A DNA stretch of 64,000 nucleotides from Mesorhizobium sp. B2-3-4 (lineage in GTDB: Bacteria > Pseudomonadota > Alphaproteobacteria > Rhizobiales > Rhizobiaceae), in assembly GCF_006442315.1 (NCBI RefSeq), contig NZ_VFVY01000028.1:20610-84609 (forward strand). Direction: 5' to 3'. Below are positions 8,682 through 17,322 of this stretch, in pieces. A program made the position numbers and the translations under genes. Position 1 is the first letter of the stretch, and each line of letters begins with the position of its first letter. The notes below the pieces were generated by a model, which had not been told where the DNA came from, made no database searches, and worked only from the letters and a program-made list of their open reading frames with translations.

Positions 8682-10997
8682 ATGGGCAGAACAAAAACCG
8701 ATAACATCCCTGTGGATGTTTATATCCAGTTTGTGCGCTCGTTGTTCGACAACGCGCATATGCTGGTCATCGGCGCACTTTGCCACGCTGTGATCAGCCT
8801 CATGGTGTACTGGCGCAACGGCCAGCCCATCTTCCTGGTTCTCGCCGGCGCGATGCTCGGCATCGGTGTCTGGCGCTACTTCAGCCTGCGGCGGTTTCAC
8901 CGCTCGGGCGCCGAGATGCGCGATGCCGCGGACGCGACCAAGTGGGAGCGTGAATACATCCTGAAAGGCAGCCTGCAAGGGCTGCTGCTGGGGCTTTTCT
9001 GCTTTATCTCCATCTATGTCTACTCGGATTCCTATGCCGAAATCGGGGCGCTGTCCGTAACGCTGTCCTCGCTGGTGACCGTCGTCGGCCGCAATTACGG
9101 TTCGCCGCGCATGGTCATGATCTTCGCGATCACCTTCGTCGGGCCGATCGCCGCCGCGCTCATCCTCAGATTCGACGTCCCCTATGTCGTGCTCGGCCTG
9201 TTGATCATTCCGTTCATGTTCATCATCAAGGGCAGCGCCGACCACGTCCGCAACGTGTTGTTTTCGGCCGTTGTCGGACACAAGCAGGCGCGGCAGATCG
9301 CGCAGCGCTTCAATCGCGCCTTGAACACCATGTCGCACGGCCTGGTCATGCTCGGTCCCGACGGCAAGGTCGTCGTCGGCAATGCCGAGGCCGCCCGCCT
9401 GATGTCGCTCAAATCGCCTGACCAGCTGCTCGGGCGGTCGATCCATTCCTTGCTGCTGCGCGGCGTTGCCGGCGGCATGCTGGCGCCGAAGGACTGCCGC
9501 TATGTCGAGGCGCAGTTGACGCGTGCGCTGCGCGAGGGGCGCGATCGCAAGGTGCTGGTCTCCTTCTCCAACGGCCAGCACTTCGAATTCTCGGCCCGCG
9601 AAGGCAACCAGGAACTGGGTGTCATCACCTTCGAGGATGTCACGGCGCGTGTCGAAGCCGAGGAAAAGATCCGCTTCATGGCGCGCTACGACAACCTCAC
9701 GGGCCTTCCGAATCGCGCTTACTTCCATGAACTGGTCGGTGAGTTGATGGCCTCCGGCGACCGCGATCGCCTGTGCGGCCTCGCCGTCGTCGATCTCGAT
9801 GATTTCAAGAGCGTCAACGACACGCTCGGCCATCCTGTCGGAGACGGGTTGATTTACGCCGTTGCCGAGCGGCTGGCGGCCATAGCCGGGCAAGGCCTCA
9901 CCGTGAGCCGCTTCGGTGGTGACGAGTTCATGCTGTTCTTCGACCGCATCGAGGACGAAAGCCACCTGGCAAGCCTGCTCGACCTGATTTTCGCCGAGCT
10001 GCAGGGAGAGGTCGACGTCGCGGGTCATGGGCTGCGAATCCAGGCCAGCGCGGGTGCCGTCCTGTCCAAGGTCGGCGGGACCGATGTGGACGCCATGATC
10101 GTCAAGGCGGATTTGGCGCTCTACAAGGCCAAGGAACTTGGCAAGAACGGTTGGCGGCTGTTCGAGGCCGCGATGGACGCCGCGTTCCGCAACCGCCAGC
10201 TGATGAAGGCGGACCTGCGCAGCGCCGTCGAAAGCAAGGACCTGCGGGTCGTCTACCAGCCGATCGTGGCGATGAACACAATGCGCATCGCCAGTTGCGA
10301 GGCGCTTTGCCGCTGGGACCATCCCGATCTCGGGCCGATTTCGCCCGGCATCTTCATTCCGCTGGCCGAGGAAATGGGCATCATTTCCGAAATCAGCACC
10401 TTCGTGCTTCAGGCGGCTTGCACGGAATGCGCCAAATGGCCGGACCAGACCAGCGTCTCGGTCAACCTTTCGGCGCGGGATTTCCGCAACCGCGACGTCA
10501 TCCAGAAGGTCCGCGATGCGTTGGCCAGCTCGGGCCTTGCCGCCGGCCGCCTCGAGATCGAGGTCACCGAAACCGCGCTGCTCGACGACAAATCGCTGAC
10601 GCGCCAATATATCGAGGAACTGAAGCAGCTTGGCGTTCGCATCGCCCTCGACGATTTCGGTACCGGCTACTCGAGCCTGAGCTATCTCCACAAGCTGCCG
10701 CTCGACAAGATCAAGATCGATCGGTCGTTCGTGATGGATGTCACCCAGAATCCGCGCTCGCTCGAGCTGCTGAAGGGCGTCGTCGACCTGACCCGCATCC
10801 TGGGGCTCACCGTCACCATCGAAGGCGTCGAGACGTTCGAGCAGCTCAAGGTTCTTCTGCATTCGGTAAAGCCGGATCTGGTCCAGGGTTTCCTCTTCGG
10901 CGCGGCGCTCAGCGCGTCAGGCATTGAAACCATGTCCAATGTGACTTGGCCCTTCGCCGCCGAACTGGCGCCGGCCCGCAAGCGCGCCACCACCTGA
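8682..10997 (+). CDS. Membrane-anchored PAS-GGDEF-EAL protein (cyclic-di-GMP turnover)
   Basis: A 771-residue protein. The N-terminus holds several hydrophobic segments (about residues 25-185) forming a membrane module, followed by a PAS-like segment (about 205-320). The diguanylate cyclase domain has an intact RFGGDEF motif (GGDEF at 412-416). The EAL phosphodiesterase domain starts with CEALCRWDH (EAL at 540-542) and retains DDFGTGYSSLSYL and KIDRSF, so both catalytic signatures are present. It should tune cyclic-di-GMP and hence the motile-sessile switch; which activity dominates cannot be told. The ATG at 8682 is used; the ribosome site is weak. The next gene is a FeeM-like synthase on the same strand, 157 nt away. 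Confidence 0.92.
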   Translation: MGRTKTDNIPVDVYIQFVRSLFDNAHMLVIGALCHAVISLMVYWRNGQPIFLVLAGAMLGIGVWRYFSLRRFHRSGAEMRDAADATKWEREYILKGSLQGLLLGLFCFISIYVYSDSYAEIGALSVTLSSLVTVVGRNYGSPRMVMIFAITFVGPIAAALILRFDVPYVVLGLLIIPFMFIIKGSADHVRNVLFSAVVGHKQARQIAQRFNRALNTMSHGLVMLGPDGKVVVGNAEAARLMSLKSPDQLLGRSIHSLLLRGVAGGMLAPKDCRYVEAQLTRALREGRDRKVLVSFSNGQHFEFSAREGNQELGVITFEDVTARVEAEEKIRFMARYDNLTGLPNRAYFHELVGELMASGDRDRLCGLAVVDLDDFKSVNDTLGHPVGDGLIYAVAERLAAIAGQGLTVSRFGGDEFMLFFDRIEDESHLASLLDLIFAELQGEVDVAGHGLRIQASAGAVLSKVGGTDVDAMIVKADLALYKAKELGKNGWRLFEAAMDAAFRNRQLMKADLRSAVESKDLRVVYQPIVAMNTMRIASCEALCRWDHPDLGPISPGIFIPLAEEMGIISEISTFVLQAACTECAKWPDQTSVSVNLSARDFRNRDVIQKVRDALASSGLAAGRLEIEVTETALLDDKSLTRQYIEELKQLGVRIALDDFGTGYSSLSYLHKLPLDKIKIDRSFVMDVTQNPRSLELLKGVVDLTRILGLTVTIEGVETFEQLKVLLHSVKPDLVQGFLFGAALSASGIETMSNVTWPFAAELAPARKRATT

Positions 10998-11046
10998 CAT
11001 CGCTTTGCAATCATTGGCGTAGGCCGCCAGCCGGCTCGTGTTCGTG

Positions 11047-11080
11047 GTTTACCATTTGTTAACGTTAATTTAGGGTAAAC
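11047..11080 (+). promoter_or_regulatory. Nested palindrome with CtrA-like box upstream of the FeeM-like gene
   Basis: Outer arms GTTTACC (11047-11053) and GGTAAAC (11074-11080) and an inner perfect palindrome TTAACGTTAA (11059-11068) share the same axis, between bases 11063 and 11064. Within it, TTTA-N7-TTAAC (11048-11063) is one mismatch from the CtrA consensus TTAA-N7-TTAAC of alphaproteobacteria. It is therefore a candidate binding site for a dimeric regulator or CtrA controlling the gene starting at 11155. Confidence 0.5.
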
Positions 11081-11154
11081 GCGAAAGCTCGCAATTTTGC
11101 TTCTGGTTCTTCCCGCGCTTCGCTATTGTCCTTGTGCGGTGGTGCGAGGACCAA

Positions 11155-11925
11155 ATGGAAAACAAGTTGTTGGGTACGCCCCTGGCGGCGGCGTCGAGCA
11201 GGGATAAGAATCGTCCCTCGGTGTTCTCAGATCACATCATGGATGTTCTGGAGCACGTTGAGTATCGCCTTTGCGACGGCGCAGAGGATTTGGAAGCGAT
11301 ATACAGGCTTCGCTACAATTCCTATCTTCATGCTGGCATGGTGAAGCCGGATGCTTCGCGCATGGTGAAGGACAGCTTCGACGATCTTCCCAATTCTTAT
11401 CGGTTTGGCGTCTTCTTCGACGGCACGCTCGTCAGCACCATCAGAATCCACTACGCCAGCGCGCGATATCCAGTGTCACCCAGCACCGATGTTTTCGGCG
11501 ATGTGCTGGCGCGGCGTCTGGCGTCCGGCGAGACTTTCGTCGACCCGAGCCGGTTCGCCGCCGATCTCGAATGGTCGAGCAGCCTGCGGGTGCTGCCCTA
11601 CATCACGCTGAGGCTGGCGGTGGTCGCCTGCAGCCACTTCAAGCCGACCTATTGCCTGACGGCGATCAAGGAAGAGCATTCGGCGTTCTATCATCGCATC
11701 TTCCGTTCCGAGCAGGCCGTGCCGCCACGGAACTATCCCGGCCTTACCGTTCCGGTGCATCTGTTCCAGTCTAAATGCTCCGAGAACATGCAGGCGACGC
11801 TCGATCGTTTCCCGTTCTTCCATTCCACGGCGTTCGAGCAGCGCATGCTTTTCCAGCGCCCCAAGAGGGGTGAACTGGCGCCGCTGACCATTCTGCCGAC
11901 CGCCAAGTATTTCGAGGCGGCCTGA
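11155..11925 (+). CDS. N-acyl amino acid synthase FeeM-like protein
   Basis: A 256-residue protein resembling FeeM-type N-acyl amino acid synthases, GNAT-fold enzymes that transfer an acyl chain from acyl carrier protein to an amino acid amino group. The supporting region is YRLRYNSYLHAGMV, then an FDD motif and GTLVSTIRIHY, the beta-strand region shared with autoinducer synthases; a Cys/His-rich central part follows (VACSHFKPTYC). The ATG at 11155 follows CGAGGA. No ACP gene adjoins, so it would draw on the housekeeping ACP pool. The product could be a signalling or surface-active lipid, fitting its position after a cyclic-di-GMP enzyme (inference). The substrate amino acid is unknown. Confidence 0.72.
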   Translation: MENKLLGTPLAAASSRDKNRPSVFSDHIMDVLEHVEYRLCDGAEDLEAIYRLRYNSYLHAGMVKPDASRMVKDSFDDLPNSYRFGVFFDGTLVSTIRIHYASARYPVSPSTDVFGDVLARRLASGETFVDPSRFAADLEWSSSLRVLPYITLRLAVVACSHFKPTYCLTAIKEEHSAFYHRIFRSEQAVPPRNYPGLTVPVHLFQSKCSENMQATLDRFPFFHSTAFEQRMLFQRPKRGELAPLTILPTAKYFEAA

Positions 11926-12070
11926 GCGCGCAGGACCGTCCCAGACCGATCGTCGCCATGGCCGCGTGCGGTGCGAGCCGCGCGTCGCGAGGGAGCTTTC
12001 CAGGCCCGAGCGCGTTGTGAGTGGCGGCATCAGCGGGATTGGTGCCGTCGCTTCTGGAAAGGACAACGAC

Positions 12071-12220
12071 ATGCATGTTTCCCAGCTTGCCCTCACGCCG
12101 CTCATCTCGCTGATAGCGGGCGTGCTGATCCTCATCATGCCGCGGCTGCTGAACTACATCGTCGCGCTCTATCTGATTGTCGTGGGGCTGCTCGGCCTGT
12201 TCCCGCACCTTGCCGGCTGA
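12071..12220 (+). CDS. DUF3096 small membrane protein
   Basis: A 49-residue peptide consisting almost entirely of two hydrophobic stretches (ALTPLISLIAGVLILIM and LLNYIVALYLIVVGLLGLF), the pattern of DUF3096 inner-membrane proteins of unknown function. It starts at the ATG at 12071 with AAGGA upstream; longer in-frame starts are not supported. It ends 5 nt before the stop of the convergent hydrolase gene. Confidence 0.78.
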   Translation: MHVSQLALTPLISLIAGVLILIMPRLLNYIVALYLIVVGLLGLFPHLAG

Positions 12221-12225
12221 GGCCT

Positions 12226-13041
12226 TCAGTCGCTGAAGAAACGCAGCGCCGCGGCCACGATCGCTTCGGGCGCGTCTTCCTGCATCAGGTGGCCGGAGCC
12301 GGGGACGAGCGTCAAGGCGCAACCCGGCAGCATGGCCGCCAGCCTGTGGCCGTTCCGCGGCGGGATCCAGCGATCTTCTTGTCCCCATAGCAAGGCCACC
12401 GGGCAGCGCAGGTTCGCATAGAGCGGTTCGACCTCGTCGGTGAAACGCTGATCCATCTGGGCGATCTGCCGATAGAAACCGGGCTGGCCCACCGGCCCTG
12501 TCCACGGCGCGATGTAGGGCTCCAGTTCGCTGTCCGACAAAGGCTTGAACGCGGCGCCCGAAACATAGGCTTTCAGGATCGCCGCCTGGATGTATTCCGG
12601 CACGCCCGCGAAGGCGGCTTGGTGTTGCCGCACGTGCTGTACAAAAGGCGACCCCCAGGGCCGCACCGCTACCGGATCGATCAGCAACAACCTGTCATAG
12701 TCGCAGCCGTCGATGAGATGGGCACGCAAGGCGGTGGCGCCGCCGAAATCATGGGCGACGACTTTCGGCCGGTCGAGTTTCCAAAAAGCCAGAATTGCCG
12801 CCAGTGCGCCATTCTGGATGCCGAGCGAAACGTCCTGGCCTTCCCGCTTGTCGGATCGCCCGTAACCGGGAAGATCGTAGAAATACAGCGTATGGTCGCG
12901 CGCCAATTCAGGCGCGACCCGGTGCCAGACATGCGAGGAGAACGGCGTGCCATGCACGAGAACGATCGGAGGGCCCGAGCCGACGCTTCCCCATGCGATG
13001 ATCGTGCCATCCCAGTCAAATGTCTGTGTGGGCGTTGTCAT
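12226..13041 (-). CDS. Alpha/beta hydrolase, haloalkane dehalogenase/epoxide hydrolase-like
   Basis: A 271-residue alpha/beta-fold hydrolase from the ATG at 13041 (a longer frame to 13104 exists). The oxyanion motif is VLVHGTPFSS (HG at 30-31). The nucleophile elbow reads VAHDFGGA with Asp98 in the nucleophile position, as in haloalkane dehalogenases and epoxide hydrolases rather than Ser esterases. Candidate acid and base residues are the Asp in GQEDRW and the His in GSGHLMQED. A dehalogenase also needs halide-stabilising residues, which cannot be judged here, so the substrate is open. It is divergent from oxidase subunit IV, with 260 nt between them. Confidence 0.85.
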   Translation of the reverse strand: MTTPTQTFDWDGTIIAWGSVGSGPPIVLVHGTPFSSHVWHRVAPELARDHTLYFYDLPGYGRSDKREGQDVSLGIQNGALAAILAFWKLDRPKVVAHDFGGATALRAHLIDGCDYDRLLLIDPVAVRPWGSPFVQHVRQHQAAFAGVPEYIQAAILKAYVSGAAFKPLSDSELEPYIAPWTGPVGQPGFYRQIAQMDQRFTDEVEPLYANLRCPVALLWGQEDRWIPPRNGHRLAAMLPGCALTLVPGSGHLMQEDAPEAIVAAALRFFSD

Positions 13042-13301
13042 GGCTTCACCAACCAAGTTCGTTCCGCGACGATAGCCCTGCGCGGCGTCCTCCTGAATCG
13101 CCAAATTCTCACAGCAGGTTCAATCGGGCTTACCCGTAACGCCGGTGGCCGGCGGCGACAGGTGCCCGTCAGGCAAGGCGATCGGCCGCAGTTTCAATTT
13201 TCCCTTGAGGCAGTTGTCGGCTGCGATGCGGCAATAGCGCCATTGCTCTCCGCCCGGCTTTTCGGTATGTGCCTGAAAGATGTCTTCGAAGGGGTATTCC
13301 T

Positions 13302-13526
13302 ATGGCTGAGCACACGCCGACCGGTCCTGTAGAGCTGGGCGCGAAGATGGACTATGCCGAGCATGACCGCACCTATGCGGGCTTTCTGGCGCTGGCCAAA
13401 TATGGCTCGCTCTTCTGCGGCGCGCTGCTTCTGGCAATGGCTTTCGGCTTCTTTGCGGGCGGCTTCTTCTCGGCGACCATCCTGTTCGTGCTTATTCTGG
13501 CCGTTGGCGCCTTCATTCTGCGATAG
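13302..13526 (+). CDS. aa3-type cytochrome c oxidase subunit IV
   Basis: A 74-residue protein with a polar N-terminus (GAKMDYAEHDRTYAGF) and one C-terminal transmembrane helix, matching the small bacterial aa3 cytochrome oxidase subunit IV family. It is an accessory inner-membrane subunit of the terminal oxidase; the catalytic subunits are not in this window. The ATG at 13302 follows GAAGGGG. The gene sits 87 nt upstream of pntAA on the same strand. Confidence 0.85.
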   Translation: MAEHTPTGPVELGAKMDYAEHDRTYAGFLALAKYGSLFCGALLLAMAFGFFAGGFFSATILFVLILAVGAFILR

Positions 13527-13613
13527 ACCTTCCAAAACCCTCTTGCGGTTGACGTAGCCGGATATCCCGGTTGACATTTCGCGCAGACAGGTTCCAGCCG
13601 AAAGGATCATGCG

Positions 13614-14894
13614 GTGGGACAGACGGTTTTCATTCCTCGCGAGCTTGAGGCGAACGAGCCGCGTGTCGCGGCATCGCCCGATACGGTGAAGCGGCTGGCG
13701 GGCCTTGGCTTCGACGTGATCGTCGAAACCGGCGCCGGCACCCGTTCGCGTATCCCGGACGAGGAATTCGCCAAGGCAGGTGCCGTCATCGGCAAGGCCA
13801 CGGATGTCGCCAGGGCCGATGTCGTGCTGAAGGTTCGCAGGCCAACGGACGCCGAGCTGAAAAGTTACAAATCCGGCGCCGCAGTGATCGCCATCATGGA
13901 TCCCTACGGCAACGATGCCGCTGTCGCGGCCTTGGCCAAGGCGGGTGTCACCGCCTTCTCGATGGAATTCATGCCGCGCATCACCCGCGCGCAGTCGATG
14001 GACGTGTTGTCGTCGCAGGCCAATCTTGCCGGCTACCAGGCCGTGATCGACGGCGCTTCGGAATATGATCGCGCCTTGCCGATGATGATGACCGCTGCCG
14101 GCACCGTGCCGGCGGCAAAAGTCTTCATCATGGGCGTCGGTGTCGCCGGGCTGCAGGCCATCGCCACCGCGCGCCGTCTCGGCGCGGTCGTCACCGCCAC
14201 GGATGTGCGCCCCGCCGCCAAGGAACAGGTCGCCTCGCTTGGCGCGAAGTTCCTCGCGGTCGAGGACGAGGAGTTCAAGGCGGCCGAGACGGCAGGCGGC
14301 TATGCCAAGGAAATGTCGAAGGAATATCAGGCCAAGCAGGCTGCGCTGACATCGGAGCACATCGCCAAGCAGGATATCGTCATCACCACGGCGCTGATCC
14401 CCGGCCGGCCGGCGCCGAAGCTGGTTTCCGCGGCCATGGTCGCCTCGATGAAACCGGGCTCGGTCATCGTCGATCTCGCCGTCGAGCGTGGCGGCAATGT
14501 CGAGGGCGCTGACGCCGGCAAAGTCGTCACCACCGCCAACAACGTCAAGATCGTCGGCCATCTCAATGTGCCCGGCCGCATCGCCGCATCGGCGTCGCTG
14601 CTCTACGCCAAGAACCTCTTCACCTTTGTCGAAACGCTGGTCGACAAGACGACGAAAACGCTTGCCATCAAGCGTGACGACGAACTGGTCAAGGCCACCA
14701 TGCTGACCGATGGCGGCAAGGTCGTTCATCCGGCCTTCGCCAAGGCCGACCAGCAGCCTTATGTCGAGCCGGCCGCGATCCCGGCCACGACCATGGTGGC
14801 CGATGCTTCGACACCTGCCGCCCCGAAAAAAGCGACAGCCAAGAAACCTGCCGCATCCAAGTCCTCCTCGCCAAAGTCGAAAGGCACCGCGTGA
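13614..14894 (+). CDS. pntAA: NAD(P) transhydrogenase subunit alpha part 1 (PntAA)
   Basis: A 426-residue NAD(H)-binding domain I of proton-translocating transhydrogenase, which passes hydride from NADH to NADP+ using the proton gradient. The translation begins MGQTVFIPRELEANEPRVAASP and has the Rossmann region GVGVAGLQAIATARRLGA with the family motif KEQVASLGAKF. The C-terminus is a Lys/Pro/Ala/Ser-rich tail instead of a membrane segment, because the membrane helices are encoded separately by pntAB. The start is GTG at 13614 with AAAGGA 7 nt upstream; the nearby ATG is out of frame. The stop overlaps the pntAB start. Confidence 0.95.
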   Translation: MGQTVFIPRELEANEPRVAASPDTVKRLAGLGFDVIVETGAGTRSRIPDEEFAKAGAVIGKATDVARADVVLKVRRPTDAELKSYKSGAAVIAIMDPYGNDAAVAALAKAGVTAFSMEFMPRITRAQSMDVLSSQANLAGYQAVIDGASEYDRALPMMMTAAGTVPAAKVFIMGVGVAGLQAIATARRLGAVVTATDVRPAAKEQVASLGAKFLAVEDEEFKAAETAGGYAKEMSKEYQAKQAALTSEHIAKQDIVITTALIPGRPAPKLVSAAMVASMKPGSVIVDLAVERGGNVEGADAGKVVTTANNVKIVGHLNVPGRIAASASLLYAKNLFTFVETLVDKTTKTLAIKRDDELVKATMLTDGGKVVHPAFAKADQQPYVEPAAIPATTMVADASTPAAPKKATAKKPAASKSSSPKSKGTA

Positions 14895-15319
14895 TGGATC
14901 AGACCCTGCAGAAAGCCCTCGATCAGCTCGACCAGGCAAGTGCTGCCGTCAGGCTCGCGGTGCAGAACCTGGCCAACGCGCCGGGCGGCGCCGACGCTGC
15001 GGGTGATGCCGCGCACGCGCTGTCGGGCGGCGCCATCGATCCCTTCGTGTTCCGCTTCGCCATCTTCGTGCTGGCTATTTTCGTCGGCTACTATGTCGTC
15101 TGGTCGGTGACCCCTGCCTTGCACACGCCGCTGATGGCCGTCACCAACGCCATCTCCTCGGTGATCGTCGTCGGCGCGCTGCTCGCTGTCGGCATCGCGG
15201 CCTCCGGCGTCGCCGCCGGCTTCGGTTTCGTTGCGCTGATGCTGGTCTCGGTCAACATCTTCGGCGGCTTCCTGGTCACCCAGCGCATGCTGGCGATGTA
15301 CAAGAAAAAGGACAAGTGA
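14894..15319 (+). CDS. pntAB: NAD(P) transhydrogenase subunit alpha part 2 (PntAB)
   Basis: A 141-residue protein carrying the alpha-subunit membrane helices of the transhydrogenase. After a polar N-terminal segment it has IDPFVFRFAIFVLAIFVGYYVVW, the HTPLMAVTNAISSVIVVGA motif and a further hydrophobic helix. ATG at 14894 overlaps the last base of the pntAA stop (TGATG); a GTG one codon earlier is the alternative. It forms the proton channel together with PntB. Confidence 0.95.
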   Translation: MDQTLQKALDQLDQASAAVRLAVQNLANAPGGADAAGDAAHALSGGAIDPFVFRFAIFVLAIFVGYYVVWSVTPALHTPLMAVTNAISSVIVVGALLAVGIAASGVAAGFGFVALMLVSVNIFGGFLVTQRMLAMYKKKDK

Positions 15320-15361
15320 GGCAGGTCGGGCGCGCTCATGGCCTTTGGGAGGAGGGATGCA

Positions 15362-15910
15362 ATGTATAGAACGCTGCTTGCTCTCTTGCTGGCTGCCTTT
15401 GCCGCCGTCGGCGCCGGCTGGGCTCGTCCGCCGACGGATGTCGAGAAGCAGGCTCTCCTGGCGACGGTGGAGGAGTTCAAGACCGCTTTCGGAGCCAACG
15501 ACATGGGTCATGTCTTCGGCATGACGTCTCCGAAGATTCTGGACTATTTTTCAAGCTCCACCGGCCTCACCGTCGATCAGCTGCAAAAACAGATGCAGGC
15601 GGCATGGGACGATGTGCAAAAGAGGGTGAGCGTCGAATCTTTCCGGATGGATGCTGACGGCGTGCAGTATCGGGAGATGGAAAACGGCACGCCCTACGCG
15701 CTGCTGCCCACCGAAACGATCATGATCCTCGACAAGGACGGTCACAAGCAGCGGGTCGCCGCCCATAGCCAGACATTGGCGCTTCTCGATGGCAGCCGAT
15801 GGTATCTGATGCGGGTCGATGAACCGAAGCAATTGACGATAATAAGGAAAATCTACCCCGAATTCGAGAAAGTCGAATTCCCCGCGGGTAAGCTGGAGGC
15901 ATTGGACTAA
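15362..15910 (+). CDS. Exported protein of unknown function inside the pnt operon
   Basis: A 182-residue protein with a signal peptide (MYRTLLALLLAAFAAVGAGWA) and a mature domain containing EEFKTAFGANDMGHVFGMTSP and a C-terminal WYLMRVDEPKQL segment, reminiscent of NTF2-like or DUF4440-type ligand-binding folds (weak inference). The ATG at 15362 has GGAGGAGGG upstream; an ATG at 15338 is less well placed. The gene stands between pntAB and pntB with 42 nt and 3 nt gaps, hence is cotranscribed. No catalytic motif was recognised. Confidence 0.72.
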   Translation: MYRTLLALLLAAFAAVGAGWARPPTDVEKQALLATVEEFKTAFGANDMGHVFGMTSPKILDYFSSSTGLTVDQLQKQMQAAWDDVQKRVSVESFRMDADGVQYREMENGTPYALLPTETIMILDKDGHKQRVAAHSQTLALLDGSRWYLMRVDEPKQLTIIRKIYPEFEKVEFPAGKLEALD

Positions 15911-15913
15911 GCC

Positions 15914-17311
15914 ATGACCGTCAATCTCGCCTCCTTCCTCTATCTGGTGTCTGGCATCCTGTTCATCCTGGCCTTGCGCGGCCTGTCGCATCCGACCACC
16001 AGCCGCCAGGGTAATCTCTACGGCATGATCGGCATGGGCATCGCCATTGCCACCACCTTGGCGCTGGCGACCCCTTCGGCCGGCCGTTTCGGCCTGATCG
16101 TGCTCGGCCTCGCCATAGGCGGCGGCGTCGGCGCGGTTACCGCGCGCCGCATCGCCATGACCTCGATGCCGCAGCTGGTCGCCGCCTTCCACAGCCTCGT
16201 CGGCCTCGCCGCCGTCATGGTCGCGGCGGCTGCCATCTACGCACCGGAGAGCTTCGGCATCGGCACCGCCGGCGACATCCACGCCCAGGCGCTGGTCGAG
16301 ATGAGCCTCGGCGTCGCCATCGGCGCCATCACCTTCACCGGCTCCGTCATCGCCTTCCTCAAGCTTGATGGACGCATGTCCGGGAAGCCGATCATGATCG
16401 GCGGCCGCCATTTCATCAACGCGGCACTTGGCATCGCCCTGGTCGTGCTGATCGTGCTGCTGGTCACCACGGAATCGAAGCTGATCTTCTGGCTGATCGT
16501 CACTGCTTCGCTGGTGCTCGGCATCCTGCTCATCATCCCCATCGGCGGCGCCGACATGCCGGTCGTCGTCTCGATGCTGAATTCCTATTCCGGCTGGGCG
16601 GCCGCGGCTCTCGGCTTCACGCTCGGCAATCTGGCGCTGATCATCACCGGCGCGCTGGTCGGCTCGTCGGGTGCCATCCTGTCCTACATCATGTGCAAGG
16701 GCATGAACCGAAGCTTCATCTCCGTCATCCTCGGCGGCTTCGGCGGCGAGACGGCGGCGGCCGCCGATGACGGCATCGAGCGCACCGTCAAGCAGGGCTC
16801 GGCCGACGATGCCGCCTACCTGATGATGAATGCGCAGAAGGTCATCATCGTGCCGGGCTACGGCATGGCGGTCGCCCAGGCGCAGCACGCGCTGCGCGAA
16901 ATGGCCGACAAGCTCAAGGCCAATGGCGTCGACGTCAAATACGCCATCCATCCTGTCGCCGGCCGCATGCCTGGCCACATGAACGTGCTGCTCGCCGAAG
17001 CCAATGTGCCTTACGACGAAGTGTTCGAGCTGGAGGACATCAATTCGGAGTTCGCGCAGGCCGATGTTGCCTATGTCATCGGCGCCAACGACGTGACAAA
17101 CCCGTCGGCGCGTGACGACAAGTCGTCGCCGATCTACGGCATGCCGATCCTGGATGTCGACAAGGCGCGCACCTGCCTGTTCGTCAAGCGCTCGCTGGGT
17201 TCCGGCTATGCCGGCATCGACAACACGCTGTTCTACAAGGACGGCACCATGATGCTGCTCGGCGACGCCAAGAAGATGACCGAGGAAATCGTCAAGGCGA
17301 TGGATCACTGA
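15914..17311 (+). CDS. pntB: NAD(P) transhydrogenase subunit beta (PntB)
   Basis: A 465-residue subunit with about eight N-terminal transmembrane helices and a C-terminal NADP(H)-binding domain III. Family landmarks are AAFHSLVGLAAV, NSYSGWAAAALGF, the nucleotide-binding PGYGMAVAQAQH, HPVAGRMPGHMNVLLAEA, GANDVTNP and the closing GYAGIDN. With PntAA and PntAB it supplies NADPH at the inner membrane. The ATG at 15914 follows the exported-protein gene by 3 nt. Confidence 0.96.
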   Translation: MTVNLASFLYLVSGILFILALRGLSHPTTSRQGNLYGMIGMGIAIATTLALATPSAGRFGLIVLGLAIGGGVGAVTARRIAMTSMPQLVAAFHSLVGLAAVMVAAAAIYAPESFGIGTAGDIHAQALVEMSLGVAIGAITFTGSVIAFLKLDGRMSGKPIMIGGRHFINAALGIALVVLIVLLVTTESKLIFWLIVTASLVLGILLIIPIGGADMPVVVSMLNSYSGWAAAALGFTLGNLALIITGALVGSSGAILSYIMCKGMNRSFISVILGGFGGETAAAADDGIERTVKQGSADDAAYLMMNAQKVIIVPGYGMAVAQAQHALREMADKLKANGVDVKYAIHPVAGRMPGHMNVLLAEANVPYDEVFELEDINSEFAQADVAYVIGANDVTNPSARDDKSSPIYGMPILDVDKARTCLFVKRSLGSGYAGIDNTLFYKDGTMMLLGDAKKMTEEIVKAMDH

Positions 17312-17322
17312 CCGGCCTGTCC

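Noticed and set aside
8628..10862. 744-codon open frame antisense to the GGDEF-EAL gene
   Set aside because: It mirrors the sense gene, whose motifs are intact; the translation is Asp/Glu/Arg/Gln-rich low-complexity sequence typical of antisense frames in high-GC DNA, with no recognisable domain.
11048..11063. Firm assignment of a CtrA binding site
   Set aside because: One half-site mismatches the consensus, and TTAA-rich palindromes occur by chance in intergenic DNA, so only a candidate is reported.
15551..17308. 585-codon frame antisense to pntB
   Set aside because: Composition is His/Asp/Arg-rich with no motifs, and the plus-strand frame is clearly PntB.
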